This document shows positions 1 through 11,112 of a stretch of DNA of 64,000 nucleotides, piece after piece; position 1 is the stretch's first letter, and every line of letters starts with the position of its first letter. The notes below the pieces were generated by a model. That model ran no database searches. It saw only the letters and a program-made list of their open reading frames with translations, and was not told the DNA's origin. The position numbers were made by a program, and so were the translations under genes. The stretch is from Phytophthora quininea (lineage: Eukaryota; Oomycota; Peronosporomycetes; Peronosporales; Peronosporaceae): assembly GCA_011947345.1 (NCBI GenBank), contig JAAVTG010000486.1:1-64000 (forward strand), written 5' to 3'.

Positions 1-1
1 G

Positions 2-1147
2 GACGTGCCTTCAATTGACGAGGCTGTGGTGCGTGCGTGGCTCCGGTATTGCACCAAGCGAGTCGAGATGAACGGATGGGAGGAGCTCCAGGACGCCGAC
101 GGACAGACGTACTATTATCACGAGATTGACGGCACAACGCAGTGGGATCCGCCGCAGCTCCAGACACAAATGGCGAGTATGCTCAGCAGACTTGGCGGCA
201 ACCAGAACAATCTCTCCGTCGACGAACAAATTGCTCGCGTGTTCAAACAGTACGACGAGGACGACAGCGGCGAGATGACACTTGACGAATTCCAGCATTT
301 CTACCGAGTACTGCTTGGGCGTGGAGGCTCAAGCGGAATCATCAGCGGCGCGCAGATCAAGCAAGTTTTCAGAGTGTTAGACGCAAGTGGTGACGGCTCG
401 GTGACTCTGGAAGAATTCCAATTCTGGTGGAAGACGAAGCTGCAGCTCGAAGTCAAGGAGAGTAAAGAAGCTGAGACGGCCACGCGTGAACAGCGTCGCT
501 ACGAGATCTGCCACAAGTTCCTCGAGAATGCTGATGCACTTGTGATATCTCCGCGCGAGAATGCTACCGAGTTCGAGTCCAACTTGATGCCTCGACTTGT
601 GGAGCTTGGCGAGTTTCGACTGCGCGGACTGGCCTGCCGTCGGGCTTTAAACGAGCTCGTTAGTGACCCCATGAAGCAGTTAGTATCACTTGAGCGCTTC
701 CTTGTGTGGTACGACGCCTTTGAAAAGGTCGAACGAGAGAAAGTAGAACTCCAGCGAGCCAAACAAAGAGCTCAGGCGGAGCTGCGCGCGCAACACGACG
801 CACAAGCGGCTGCGCGTCAGAAACAACGACGTCGCCGCAAACAAGCGCGTACCTTAAATGCCATGGGCGAACAGGCTGCAGCTGTGACTGAGCATGAAGC
901 TCAACAGCAGCGCGAGAAGAAGATCGCGGCGCTCTTCACAACGTTCGATACAGACGGATCCGGAGAACTGGACGAGCAGGAATTGCTTCAACTTACGAAA
1001 GCTCTTGGCCACGATATGGACGCAGTGCAGATCAGTCGCATGGTCAAAGTCATGGACTCTAGCGGAGACGGTCGTGTCAATTTAGAGGAATTTCTTGCCT
1101 TCTGGAAAGCGTTCGAGCATCGACGAGCCCCGCCAAAGCTGCTGTAG
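2..1147 (+). CDS. WW-domain / EF-hand calcium-binding protein, 5' partial
   Basis: The frame is open to the left edge, so the true start lies outside the window; the GTG at position 5 is not convincing as an initiator. Near residues 23-51 a WW domain is visible (NGWEEL...TYYYHE...TTQWDPP), a proline-peptide binding module. Four EF-hand loops follow in two pairs (DEDDSGEMTLDE, DASGDGSVTLEE, DTDGSGELDEQE, DSSGDGRVNLEE), each with Asp/Asn/Ser at the calcium positions and Glu at position 12. A charged Lys/Arg/Gln-rich helix separates the pairs. The frame stops at 1147, but coding-like sequence resumes at once in other frames, so this is probably the N-terminal part of a longer gene that continues to 3880. 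A 107-nt GT-AG intron (1144-1250) would also bridge the stop in frame. Domain assignment is confident; the exact product is not. Confidence 0.8.
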   Translation, partial: DVPSIDEAVVRAWLRYCTKRVEMNGWEELQDADGQTYYYHEIDGTTQWDPPQLQTQMASMLSRLGGNQNNLSVDEQIARVFKQYDEDDSGEMTLDEFQHFYRVLLGRGGSSGIISGAQIKQVFRVLDASGDGSVTLEEFQFWWKTKLQLEVKESKEAETATREQRRYEICHKFLENADALVISPRENATEFESNLMPRLVELGEFRLRGLACRRALNELVSDPMKQLVSLERFLVWYDAFEKVEREKVELQRAKQRAQAELRAQHDAQAAARQKQRRRRKQARTLNAMGEQAAAVTEHEAQQQREKKIAALFTTFDTDGSGELDEQELLQLTKALGHDMDAVQISRMVKVMDSSGDGRVNLEEFLAFWKAFEHRRAPPKLL

Positions 1148-1181
1148 CTTTACAGGACGTTCGCCGAGACGCAGTAGCTGA

Positions 1182-3880
1182 ACCATCAACAACGACCTTT
1201 CACCACCGACTCAACTATCCACTGGCGATGCCTTGGCGTCGCTGGCTGTCAGCCTGGAGATGGCAAAGGATCGAGCTCTGAAGTTCACGATGGCCGACAT
1301 GCGCGGGTTTCTGACGGACTGGAGGGACGATCTGCGTGATAAACGACTTGAACACCAAGCAGAACTTGATGAGGCCGAAGCTGTTCGAAAGTGGCGTGAA
1401 TTGCACGCGTTTGTGCCGACGAAGAAGAGACTTTACGGTGCCAGGAAATTGGACGTGTCGTGGATCGAGCCTGAGGTCGTCGACTGTGTCTCTGCGTTAA
1501 TCTTCGAGGTAGGGCAAAGCTTCGACCCTCTGCTCAAACCTGATGCAGCGCAGGCGATCCAAGCGCTCGCAAGAGGCTACTTGGGTCGAAAGCGTGTTGG
1601 TGCTGGTACGTAAGCGATTCCAGCAGTACGTTGACCCTCAAACGCGCATGTTCTACTTCGTCGACACCCACACAGGTCACATCCGACTGACTTGTCCATT
1701 GTTCCCTACGAGTACTTCATCAATACCTCCATTGGAACTTGGCGACTGCAACTCCAAGAGTGAGCAGTACCAGTTCAACAAGCGTATGGCCCAGTTGCAA
1801 ATGAAGACTAAATTTTACGGCGAAGTATGCTTGCCTTCACTGCCGTCTGCGTATCAACATCGGCCGATGCTTGCACCCAGTGCGTTCTACATGTGCGATG
1901 TGGCATCATTCGTGCAGCAACGCTTGTTCGGGAACATTTGGACTACACTGAGATCGCCAAAGCCAGAGCTGGCGCTATGCGAACTGATAGCTCGTCGGCG
2001 ACGGCGACAACTGATGCAACGAGGAGTGACGCCGCCGCTAATTTACCGCTCCATTACGCTGTTCGCCATACTCAGTTCCCCACGAGTGTGATACAAGTTT
2101 TTATAGAGAATTATCCGGAAGCACTTGCAGAGTGCGACGCGTTTGGTATGACTCCACTTCACCTCGCGTTTCGAGAGCAACGTTCGGACCTCGAACTGCT
2201 GCAGCTGCTCGCCCGAAAAACTCCAGTCCGTGTCCGTCCCAGCCAAGAGAGACGTGGCTTTCGAGGCAAAGAGAAAGCCCAGCGAAATGTTTCGCCGTGG
2301 GCTCGTCAAACGGTGTGCGGAGATACTCCACTGCATGTTGCTATTGATCACCGTGCGTCTGTCGGGGCCTTGCAATGGGCGTTGCAAGCCTGTGCTGCTG
2401 AACGTGTTGCCTTGACGTCCATACGTAACAAGCACGGCGAGTCTGCATTCCACGCGTGTATTAGCCAGCAGCGACGGACAACTGAGTCATCGGAAGCTGC
2501 CAACTTCAGTTCACCACGAGCTAGAACAGCGGTGCTGCTGTTCTTAAAGCACTTCGACAGAGTCGCGCTGTGTTCATTACCAACAAAACACGGAGATCTG
2601 CCGATTCACCTCGCCTTAGATGCCTTCGAGGAGTTAAAGCAGCGGACCCCGCAACAACCATCGACGGAGGATTACAGGGGCTGGCTCTGGCTGATTGACA
2701 TGTTGCTCTCGCAGTATCCGGAGTCAGTATTGACGCCCAAACGAAGCAATGGCCTCTTGGTCGTACAACTTGCAGTAAAATACGGTCTTCCGGAGGAACT
2801 GTTGACTAGGATTTTCCTGATGACGATTGGAAACCTCCACAAGACACCAGGCCCAGTCGATGCCTCGGAGAAAGACCTTTTGGACGCAACGACAATCACT
2901 GGGAGCCGTACAACGCTACTCCACTACTCACTTCTCCACCAGCCGCAAGCAACAGAATTCTTGTCGATACTTATCAACCAAATGCCGATGGCATGCAGGA
3001 TAAGCACCTTGGCAACTGGTGATCTCCCAATACATACTGCCGCAGCAGCCTGTGGACTTGATATGGAGATTTTAAGCCTGCTGCATGACACCTACAGCGA
3101 AGGATGTCGGGTGTACAATTCCAAGCGGCAGCTTCCGCTCCATGTGGCTGTCACCCACGACGTGAGTAACGTTGACAAGGTGGCGCTCTTGCTTGACCAC
3201 TGCCAGGAGTTGCTTCTGGAAAGAAAGACGAGCGCCAAGTTTTACGGACGCTGCTGATGGCTGCTAACACGAACATACCTGATCATAAGATCATGTCGAG
3301 ACTGCTAGACATCACGCCAAGCCGCAGACTCTCTTCTGAATTGAAGACTCAACAGTCTGTGACGCCCGTGTATGCACTATCACTGCGTCGCTGCACTCCA
3401 GAGATCACGACGCAAGATGTTGCCAGAGTCGCTCACGACAGATTTGAAGGTATTGAGGACGAAGACGCCTACTTTTATGCCATGGCGAAGGCCAAACTTC
3501 GCAAGCAGCACTACAATCCGAATGCCAAGTGGACATTCGCCAGGATTCTTGAGGTGGTAGAGCGCAATCCACTGGACGAAGCGCTTATTCAGCGAGCTTT
3601 TCTTGCAACAAATAGAAAGCTCCAAGAGATGATCGACACAGAGTTAAAAGATGTCACTGACAACCAGGACGAGAGCCGCAAAGGCTACGCCGCAATTGTT
3701 GACACCGTAACGCTAAATAGCGACCTCATGCTGGTTCGCACAGTCCATCAACTCATGTACGAATTCTCGACAAACCCGCGACTGCAATTGCTAGGCCAGG
3801 CCATCCTCAACAAGTTGCTGCCCACAGCTTTCGTGCGTGCTGCGTACAAGTCCAAAGTCGATCCATATTTTAATCTCTAG
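1182..3880 (+). CDS. IQ/WW-like/ankyrin-repeat continuation, broken by several frameshifts
   Basis: Coding-like sequence runs through four overlapping frames (about 1182-1613, 1543-2091, 1827-3257, 3257-3880), and each switch preserves protein similarity. The first part contains an IQ-like calmodulin-binding helix (IQALARGYLGRKR). It is followed at once in the next frame by a WW-like stretch (FQQYVDPQTRMFYFVDTHTG), the usual order in oomycete IQ-WW proteins. The third frame carries ankyrin-type units such as LPLHYAVRHTQFP, TPLHLAFREQRSDLELLQLL and LPLHVAVTHD. Near 3228 the repeat continues into the last frame as VLRTLLMAANTN and ends at 3880 in a helical domain. No good introns explain most of the switches. 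Either the gene is decaying or the assembly has single-base errors. It probably belongs with the upstream WW/EF-hand segment as one large scaffold-like protein; function unknown. Confidence 0.6.
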
Positions 3881-3884
3881 AGCC

Positions 3885-5389
3885 TTAGTGGACTGGACGT
3901 TGGACTTCATCCAGCAGCAGCTGCGCAGACTTCACTGCTGTACTTCCACTTCCGTAAGCGCCATTCAATCTGTAGTAACAAGGGGATTTGTACAACCATG
4001 AGCCTTCGTTATACTAACAGCAATTTTCGAATGCAAATACTTACACGACGAGAGCTTCTTGGAGGGTTTTTGCAGCTCTTGCAAGCTGGGCTGCTTGATC
4101 AGCTGAAGACAAACTGCACGAACAAGAGTTGACCTCTTCAAAAACTGATTTGCCAATCTGGAAGAGAAGTAAACCTCGAGACGGTAACTTTGTGTGGGGC
4201 AGCAACCACTCCACAGCGTGTAGTTCGGCAAGGAAAAATGGCAACGCCTGGAGTTGTAAATCTAAAGACTTTGCGTTCACCAGAAAGTTCCCAATCTCCC
4301 GCGCCAGAGCTGCCATCCGCGTGTTACGTGGGTGTAATTGTTTAGCCAGCTCCCATTGCTGTCGATATTTCTCCCACTTAATCTCTTCAGATGCCGCATC
4401 TCGGACTTTCAGCAGTTCCAGTTCTCGCTCACATCTCTTCATTTCGTTGGCATCTGTCGTTGTCCCACATATTTTACAAACTGCCGACCCAGGACGTTCC
4501 ACAGTCATTACGCCTTCCTTGCATTCCTTGTTATTGCAAACCCAACCGTTCAGATACCAGTCGTCTTGGCTGTCTCCCTTCAGCGCTGCTAGACACCGTG
4601 CGCACTCGCAGTCAAAGAAATACGACTCCTTCAGCTCTCTTCTTCTCGCTAGTGTGGGCTGAAACAACTCGATATAGGAGACTGTGAGTTCCTCTCCAGG
4701 CGCCACATCTTTCACGGCATACACTTGCATCTGCTGCGCTTGAAAGCTGACGACGCAGTTTGGGTCGCAGTCGTGGTTAAACAGCGCTCCTTCTGGGTAT
4801 AATCCGATCCCCACAACCTCGTTTGTGACGTTGTTTGCCACGGAGAAGGCGTTGCAGTTGACGCGTCCAAAGAGCTTAAGGATCTCCGGTTCCAGCTCCG
4901 ACTTCAGCTGCTCAAAGCTCTTGTCCGTCTTCTTATTGTCCTCCGTCTTCCATCGAGACAACAACAGCAACACTAGCTGCGTCATGTCCTTGAACTGCTT
5001 CAACTTGTCATCTCGATGGTCGTCCAAGTGATCACGCAGCTGCGTCATTTGTTGCAGCACGTTAGCATCACAGTCCAAAATAAGTTCGCACTGAGACGAG
5101 CCACCAGGAGGACACTGGGCGACGTAGCGTCCTTGGGAATGGTCCTCCAGGCCGCGCACTCTCGTCGGTGCTGGGGCCAATCACGTTGCTGACACGATCG
5201 GGAGCAGTAGCGAGCTTGACGGCAGCCGGTGCAGTGAGAGAGCGACGCGTTGGGCGTGAAGCACCAGCCGCAGCAGGAGGACACGGCGCAGACAGCGGCA
5301 GTGGACAACACGCGAGTGCCCGAGCGAATGGCGCAGGACGCAATGGCGCAGCGGCCCTTGTGCGTGTCGGACGCTTCGTGGTAGAGCAT
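3885..5389 (-). CDS. SET-MYND (SMYD-like) protein, one intron, one frameshift
   Basis: An ATG at 5389 opens a protein whose N-terminus has the split SET start (GRCAIASCAIRSGTRVLS) followed by a MYND zinc finger (CGWCF...CTGCRQARYCSRSCQQRDW, then H..EC). The SET core lies downstream: FNHDCDPNC, the NHxCxPN signature for S-adenosylmethionine binding, and GEELTVSYIELF. A post-SET cysteine cluster (CECARCLAAL) and a helical C-terminal region follow. The family methylates lysines on histones or other proteins. Around 5090 the frame shifts by one base between VLLVAR and ILDCDANVLQQ, so the gene is broken or the base call is wrong. Near the 3' end a clean 75-nt intron (3970-4044, GTAAGT...CTACAG) joins an 85-nt last exon (3885-3969) that ends in TAA. 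Without splicing the frame would stop at 4041. Confidence 0.8.
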
Positions 5390-5739
5390 GGCAATCTGAC
5401 GGGTATAGGAGCGACTGGTCGACAGCAGATGTAGCCATGTCAAGTTGAAGTGCTTGTCATCCTTGGCTGCTCGTAATCCGACCTAGAGAACGAAACAACA
5501 TAAGCACTGCATACCACCACTAGTAGCCATAGCTCGATCCACTTCGAAGATGCGCCGTTCGCCCCACATAAGGCACCGCCAGTCCGCAATTTGCTTCGAC
5601 AGGAGTTCTCCTCAATGATCAATGACTTCCTTCGACGCCAGTAGGTGGCCACGATTTCGAGAAGTTCACGACCCCGACGCCTCCAGGGTCGACACTTGAT
5701 GTCGGTACGACTGGCACGCAAAGACCGAAGCCTCGCTGG

Positions 5740-7132
5740 ATGCTGTACACGAGCGTGGCGGTGCCGTTGTTGCTGCCCCTGCAGTTCGGATGGTCCACTT
5801 CACAGCTCAACTTGTCGACGTACAACGATGAGGACGACTGCAACGCGCGGCCTGTTGTCGACGGCACTTGCGTCATGTTCCCCGGACATACCAAACTTCA
5901 GTGGATATTCGCTGTCAATGCGTGGTTCGTGGGAGGACTAGCCGGGAGCATGCTCAGCGGAGGTATCGCGGATCGGTTCGGCCGCAAGCGCGTGATGCAA
6001 ATCAACTGCGCCTTCGCTGTTATTGGGGCCGTCGTGATGGCCATTGCCACTGGGATTTGGATGTTTGTTGCGGGTCGTCTTCTCGCTGGGATCGCCTCGG
6101 GGTCTACAACAACCGTCGTGACTAGCTTCATCAACGAAGTTTCGCCCCGTATCTACGTAGCAAACTCGGCGCAAGCTTTGAAATCGCCATCACGGTTGGA
6201 ATCCTCATGGTGGGCGTCACTTTCTTCTTTGCCGACACCGGCAACGGCTGGCGCTATGCTGCTGCGTTCCCAATTGTGTTGGCTTTGCTGTTTCTGGCGC
6301 TTGCACCTTTGTGGTGGTTGAAAGTCCGTCGTGATTGTTGGTGAAAGGGAGACAAGTGGAAGCACTGAGTGAGCTCGAACGACTTTATGGGAAGGGGAAC
6401 GTACCTTCAGCCTTGTCGTGGATCAAACCTGTCGACACGGAAAACTCGGAAACCGAAGCAGCAGCGATGGATCCTGTGGATCAAATGGCTGCACAGGGAC
6501 TCGGTGCTCTCCAGATGCTGTTGTCGCCATTTCTGCTCCGACAGTTCGTGGCTGCCACAGGCATCTCCGTCGCGCAGCAATTCTCCGGCATTAACGTCGT
6601 GTTCTTGTACTCGTCCGACCTGTTCACGAGCGCGGGCATTTCCGACGATCGCATTGGCACAGTTGCTGTCGACTTTGTCAACGTTGTGCCCACCCTTTTC
6701 TCGGGTGCGTTGGCAGTCAGGTTTGGGAACCGATGCATGCTCATCTTTGGGATGGTAGTCATGTTCATTTGCGCTGTGGGGATGACTGTGGCGCTGCTGG
6801 TCGACGTCCCAGTGCTCTCCATTATGTTCACGGCGCTGTATGTGGCTGCTTTTGAGGTCAGTCTCGGCCCTTTAGCGTGGGTCGTCATCCCAGATCTCTT
6901 TCCTGACGCTGTGCGAGCCTCCGCATCGTCGTTTTGCGTTGCTTGCAACTGGTTGTCCACCTTGGTCATTGGTGTAGCGTATCCCTACATTGCTGATGCG
7001 TTAGGTGAACTGGGTTTCCTGCCGTTCGTAGTCACCTTGTTGGCTTTCACGGTCTTCGTGTTCTTCATGGTCCCAGAAACCTCGGGCAAGACCAACCAAG
7101 AGATTCAGGAGAGTTTCCGTGTGGTGCTGTAG
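5740..7132 (+). pseudogene. MFS sugar-porter transporter, frameshifted copy
   Basis: The protein matches the sugar-porter family seen elsewhere in this window: a first membrane segment after PKPRWMLYTS, the extracellular CNARPVVDGTCVMFPGH block, the loop motif ADRFGRKR, and later QQFSGINVVFLYSS and the C-terminal VPETSGKT. The frame breaks near 6155, where the next stretch (ASFEIAITVGILMVGVTFFF) lies in another frame, and again near 6320 before SELERLYGKGNVP; the C-terminal half then reads cleanly to 7132. The N-terminus is open upstream to 5626 with no ATG before 5740, so the usual soluble N-terminal tail of about 35 residues lacks an obvious start. Probably a pseudogene, though one-base assembly errors could explain both internal breaks. 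Predicted role when intact: proton-coupled hexose uptake at the plasma membrane. Confidence 0.7.
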
Positions 7133-7399
7133 CTGGTGACGCGCCATTGTATAGTTGTTTGAAGTTCTATCAGGTTTTACGCTCTCTTCTCTCATGAATA
7201 AGTCGCGTTCGTGATCGCAGTCGACTCCAGGTGATCACTGCTTCATCATTTAATGCATACCTTTTTCGTTGGCTTTTCCCACACATATTTTTTCGCCGTT
7301 ATACGACCAACTCATTATGCTCAACTTCTTCCGTTTTGAAGAGGCTCAGGAGATCGTTCCCGCCGTGCGGGTCGTACTGCTGCTAAGAAGACGAGCTAA

Positions 7400-7540
7400 A
7401 GAAGAATGCGGTCGTCGGAAATGCGCGCTTGTGAACAAATCGGATGAATACAAGAAAACTACATTAATACCCGAGAGCTGCTGCCCCACGGAGACGCTAG
7501 TGTACAGCATCCAGCGAGGCTGCGCTTTCGTGGTGTCCAT
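7400..7540 (-). pseudogene. Sugar transporter relic with a large internal deletion
   Basis: Read on the minus strand, an ATG at 7540 begins MDTTKAQPRWMLYTSVSV, the N-terminus plus first membrane segment of the family. It passes directly into GQQLSGINVVFLYSSDLFTS, which in full copies lies about 300 residues further on. The join falls on a short shared SV/SVA coding motif, consistent with deletion between microhomologies. After this the frame drifts away from similarity. It points opposite to the neighbouring damaged transporter, so it is not simply its 3' end. Non-functional. Confidence 0.65.
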
Positions 7541-7599
7541 GGACCTCGCTCTCGTGAGCTCCTCGAAGTGATGATCAGCCTCCGTCAAACCAACCATCG

Positions 7600-9070
7600 T
7601 TGCGATTGCGTTGAAGTGCTACCGTCGAAGTAAATTGTCAGCTGCCCAAGGGCAACTCCGACGAATAACATTCCCTGTCTTTGAGCGGCCGTGCCAGTAC
7701 ATTCAACATACTCCCAGCAGAGCAGCTTCAATGGCTTATGACTCTTGATGATCCTGCTGTTTTCTTCTTCCGGGCGTTTTACGTGTTAGCACGCATCTCC
7801 ATGCGTCTCGTAATGGAAGTTTCAAGCTCATACTCTCCATACAAACGCACCTCAATCTTATAAAGTTAAGGCTTTCTTGGATGTTGCTCATGCCAGTGCA
7901 TCGACTCTCGGTGTCTGCTGCGTTGCTCGCCGAGCTGCTGGCAAGTTTCCTCGCGGTAGAAAAAGTTATATCGCCCTCTCGAAGGTTGACCTGAGCTTCT
8001 CACGGTGGTATTACGCGCCATTGCTTCACCATTATTTACCCGCTGCTCACTAGCAACGGCATCATTGACTAATGCAAAGATCGGGTACGGGGAGCGTGGT
8101 CCTTCATGCGTATTTATTTCGCTTCGTTGCTTGGGCAACACTTGTTTTGATCGTCGGCTTCATCTGCGTCACCTTCTCTTTTGGTCGCGAAGAAAGATAC
8201 CAGAAATCCATGTAAGGATGGTGAGCTACTTTGAGAAATAGTTGTCAGAACTGGACAAGATATACTTGACACTTACTAACTAACTAAGTAGCAACAAGTA
8301 TGCCAAAATGGTCGTCGAGGAAGCGATCACTGCCAAAGCCAATCTCGGACGAGATACACTACCCCAACTCTAAATGGAATACCCTGCAGTGTCGCTGAGA
8401 CTTGCAAAACGGAATCGGGGCTGACGGAGAATCAGTACCTACACAACAATATCGACATGAAGTTGCCGATTCCCAATCACGGAAATGAAGACACCGGGAC
8501 AAGTAAAATGAGTCAAACACATTTAGTTCACTGTCAACTCGCGTGTGAAGAGCTCGATCGATCGGAACTTTGCATTGGCAATAGCATTTCTGAAGCGAGT
8601 ATTAAAATTCCTGTAGTATCAACACTTTTTGCAAGCTCAAGCGCGACAGGAACTACACGCTCTATAAAGCCCCTCTGAAGACTACATGGACGAGTTAGTG
8701 CAGTCCAATCGCCCGACCATCATCACCATCGCCGGAGTTAACATCAGCTACGTCAACAAGTTCGACGGCAACGCAATCAAAGAGGTTTCCTATTCCCAGC
8801 TTCTCGTAACTTGGTGTTCGAATCGCGGCAAAAAGACCTGCGGTGTATTTCAAGGCGTCGCAAATACTTGCAAGGAAGGGCCTCACGAACATCGTCAAGT
8901 GGCGTTGCTTCAAGGGATAATTAAAAAGTCTGAGGAAGAATGTAGTCATGAATGCGTCAAGCTCATAGCTATCATCTAGGCCCATCATCATTATTTTCTT
9001 GCAAGGCGTCCGTCCAATAATCCGTACGCAATACGCGTGCCGTGCAGAGCACCACTTAAATGGTGTTTTA
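7600..9070. other. About 1.5 kb with no recognised gene
   Basis: Only short open frames occur here, for example plus-strand 8457-8678 and 8686-8979 and minus-strand 8695-8991. None shows a domain, signal peptide or transmembrane pattern I recognise. A short ATG-led hydrophobic stretch near 8108-8150 looks like a damaged secretion signal, but no effector motif follows. Treated as intergenic or degraded sequence. Confidence 0.4.
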
Positions 9071-9081
9071 TGATTGATATT

Positions 9082-9097
9082 GCTCAGTTTTCAATTT
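9082..9097 (+). promoter_or_regulatory. Oomycete initiator-like core promoter of the RXLR effector gene
   Basis: The 16-mer GCTCAGTTTTCAATTT differs at one position from the oomycete Inr/flanking consensus as I know it (GCTCATTYYNCAWTTT). It lies 34 nt before the ATG at 9131 and downstream of the earlier in-frame alternative start at 9074. It therefore also decides the start codon: transcripts starting here can only use 9131. Confidence 0.65.
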
Positions 9098-9130
9098 GCC
9101 ATCATCGCCTCAAAAGTTTCCAAGGTCACC

Positions 9131-9879
9131 ATGTTTCTTCTCCATCTTCTACAGGTGGTGACAACCCTCTACTTTGCCGGTATCGCAACTTGTATTGAGG
9201 CTGCATCTACCAGTTCAATGAAGCTTTCGACGCTTTCGGGTGGCGAAATGAACGAATCGCTGGGTCCAAGACGACATCTGAGAATAAATGAAGAAAGGGG
9301 CCAGCTTCCTATTATTTCGTCCATTGCCGTGAAACTCAAGACGGATAAGGAGGCCGCCACGTGGAACAGGATCGACGACTGGGTCAAGAATGAACAGACT
9401 CCGGCTCATGTCAAGAAAGTGTTAAAGCTGGGGAAGAAGTTCAACACTACACTCAAGGCGGCCCCCAACTACAAGTTCTACAAGGCTTATCTGACCAAGT
9501 TTGAAGGCAAGCTGGATGAATTTCTAAAGAGAGACACCTCAACGCTCCGTATGTGGGACATACTGGGTCTTCAGAAGATCAAGAACTTCCAGTCGCTGCA
9601 AAATTCCGACGAGTTCCAAGTCTACGTGAAGTACATCAACATGTTCGACGACAAATTAACCGAAGCGAAAGGCTTCCTCCGGTGGATCTCTACTATAGGA
9701 CACCCAACGCAGCCGAATTTCTTTCCAACCTGCATATTCGCACCACGATGAAAAGACCGAAAGACTACGTCAAAACCTCGCTCGGACTTTCAGACAAATT
9801 TGGGTTCCCGTTGGCGAAACACGGGCACTATCGCTTCTTTCAACAATACCTGAACGGCGTGAAGAAGGTTGATGGTTGA
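9131..9879 (+). CDS. RXLR-EER effector with repeated WY-like modules, frameshifted near 9700
   Basis: The ATG at 9131 gives a hydrophobic signal peptide of about 20-25 residues. RHLR follows at residues 48-51 and EER at 54-56, the translocation signature of oomycete host-targeted effectors. The mature part is Lys-rich and helical, with repeats of a W/L...Y pattern: around WNRIDDWVK...YKFYKAYL, then MWDILGL...FQVYVKYINMFD, then YVKTSLGL...YRFFQQYL. This resembles tandem WY/LWY modules. The starting frame stops at 9751, but the third module continues in another frame to 9879, so a single-base shift near 9700 either truncates the effector or is a base-call error. It would be secreted and act inside plant cells; the target is unknown. 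It stands alone between transporter genes, typical of effector islands. Confidence 0.8.
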
Positions 9880-10103
9880 ACGTTTTCAGGAGACGGTGAC
9901 AATCGTAATACAGCAGAGGGTTTTAATTATTCCAATGGACAGAGTTGCCACCAACTCGTCCATCCGGTTTTACATTTGATCCCTACCACCATCACCAAAA
10001 AATTAAACTCAAGGCTCTGGAAAGCATTCCAGGCATGAATATCTTAACTCCATAGCTCCTACAGCACAGCCTTGTGTCCTCGGCTTTCCCATGTCGAATG
10101 AAG

Positions 10104-11112
10104 CTATAACGTCGTCGTGTCTGCGTTGAAGTTGGGCCCGATCAACGGAGGCCCAGGCTGCGGCGTGATGATCTCGGCCACGGACGCGAGGCGTTTGGGC
10201 TCGAGCAGTCCATGGTAGAAATTGCCACGCACTGCCGTGTCGAACTGGAAGGCACTGGCCTCCTTGTTATTCAGCACACGCTTGGTGGGGCCACGGTGCG
10301 GCTGCTTCTCCAGTCGATGCAAGAACGCCACGACACGGTCCACCGTGCTCTGCGAAGTTGCAGTCCCCACTGTGACCTCCACTGGAGACATTAACACACA
10401 CGGATAAAAGAATCGCACGCCTAGGAACCGATCCGAGTGCTGCAACTGCGATCTGGACAGCTCAGAAGGTCAGCAAGTCTACAATCGTGTCTTCATGGTC
10501 ATCGTACGTACTGGATCGTGTCTACCGATAGCTCGATCGTGTTGGTAGCGAAGACGGTGGACGCCGAGCAGTGCTGCTCCAGCGTCTGGAAGAGCTTCAC
10601 CTTGGCGTCCAGATTCTCCGGAATCTACGTAACACAACACGTCAGCAAACTGCTAGTAGACAGTGTAACGAAAACAACACTACTCACTGCTTCGATCACA
10701 ATCGCTGCGTCAGCACATTGAGCAATATCTGTGACCACCGAGATGTTGCCGCACGCTTGAGTCACCATGCTCTTGGTGACGTAGCCCAGGTACAGCAGCG
10801 GATGCAGCAGCTCGTACGCATATGAGGACAACTACAATAGAATTAGCATCGGACACTATTTGCTAGAGCGTCTACGGACGTCCTCAATGCGTCCTCATAA
10901 CGCACCATGTCGGCAGTCTGCGGGTTGGTGTCACACACAATGACATTGACGCCCAATAGCGACAGGTCGATGGCAATGCACTTGCCCAGAAAGCCGGCCC
11001 CCACCACCGCCACTTTGGTACGTGCTAGAGCCTGCTGGGCGCTCGAGTCTGTGTAGGCACAGACCCCCTTGGCAGCTTCCGCCGCGGGCGCTGCACTCCG
11101 TTGCCCATGCAT
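10104..11112 (-). CDS. 3-hydroxyacyl-CoA dehydrogenase / lambda-crystallin-like oxidoreductase, four exons
   Basis: The ATG at 11112 opens a protein with a Rossmann NAD-binding start at about residue 34 (VAVVGAGFLGK). Splicing three short introns (10832-10875, 10625-10687, 10453-10511; all GT-AG on the minus strand) gives the family order: GNISVVTDIAQC.DAAIVIEA, then IPENLDAKVKLFQTLEQ, then the catalytic-loop region DTIQSQLQHSDRFLGVRFFYP. These match the EAVPE and HPxRxxGxHFFNP regions of the 3-hydroxyacyl-CoA dehydrogenase N domain. The consensus catalytic His and Asn appear as Arg and Tyr in RFFYP, so activity is doubtful. The product is about 280 residues and lacks most of the usual C-terminal dimerisation domain. 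The two downstream introns restore the frame exactly; the 44-nt intron is short and its borders are less certain. Likely role: fatty-acid or hydroxy-acid oxidation, if active. Confidence 0.75.

Noticed and set aside
1144..1250. A 107-nt intron joining the WW/EF-hand frame to the next frame
   Set aside because: It is GT-AG and keeps frame, but the 5' site is poor, the interval itself looks coding in two frames, and later frame changes have no introns. Kept only as an alternative.
7001..7195. Other small ORFs in the flanks of transporters and intergenic regions (for example 63447-63728, 44359-44760, 47441-47752)
   Set aside because: No recognisable domain, no consistent codon pattern, and length within chance for this composition.
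8108..8210. Hydrophobic ATG-led stretch resembling a secretion signal of another effector
   Set aside because: It stops after 14 codons; the alternative frame lacks an ATG, and no RXLR, EER or LFLAK motif follows.
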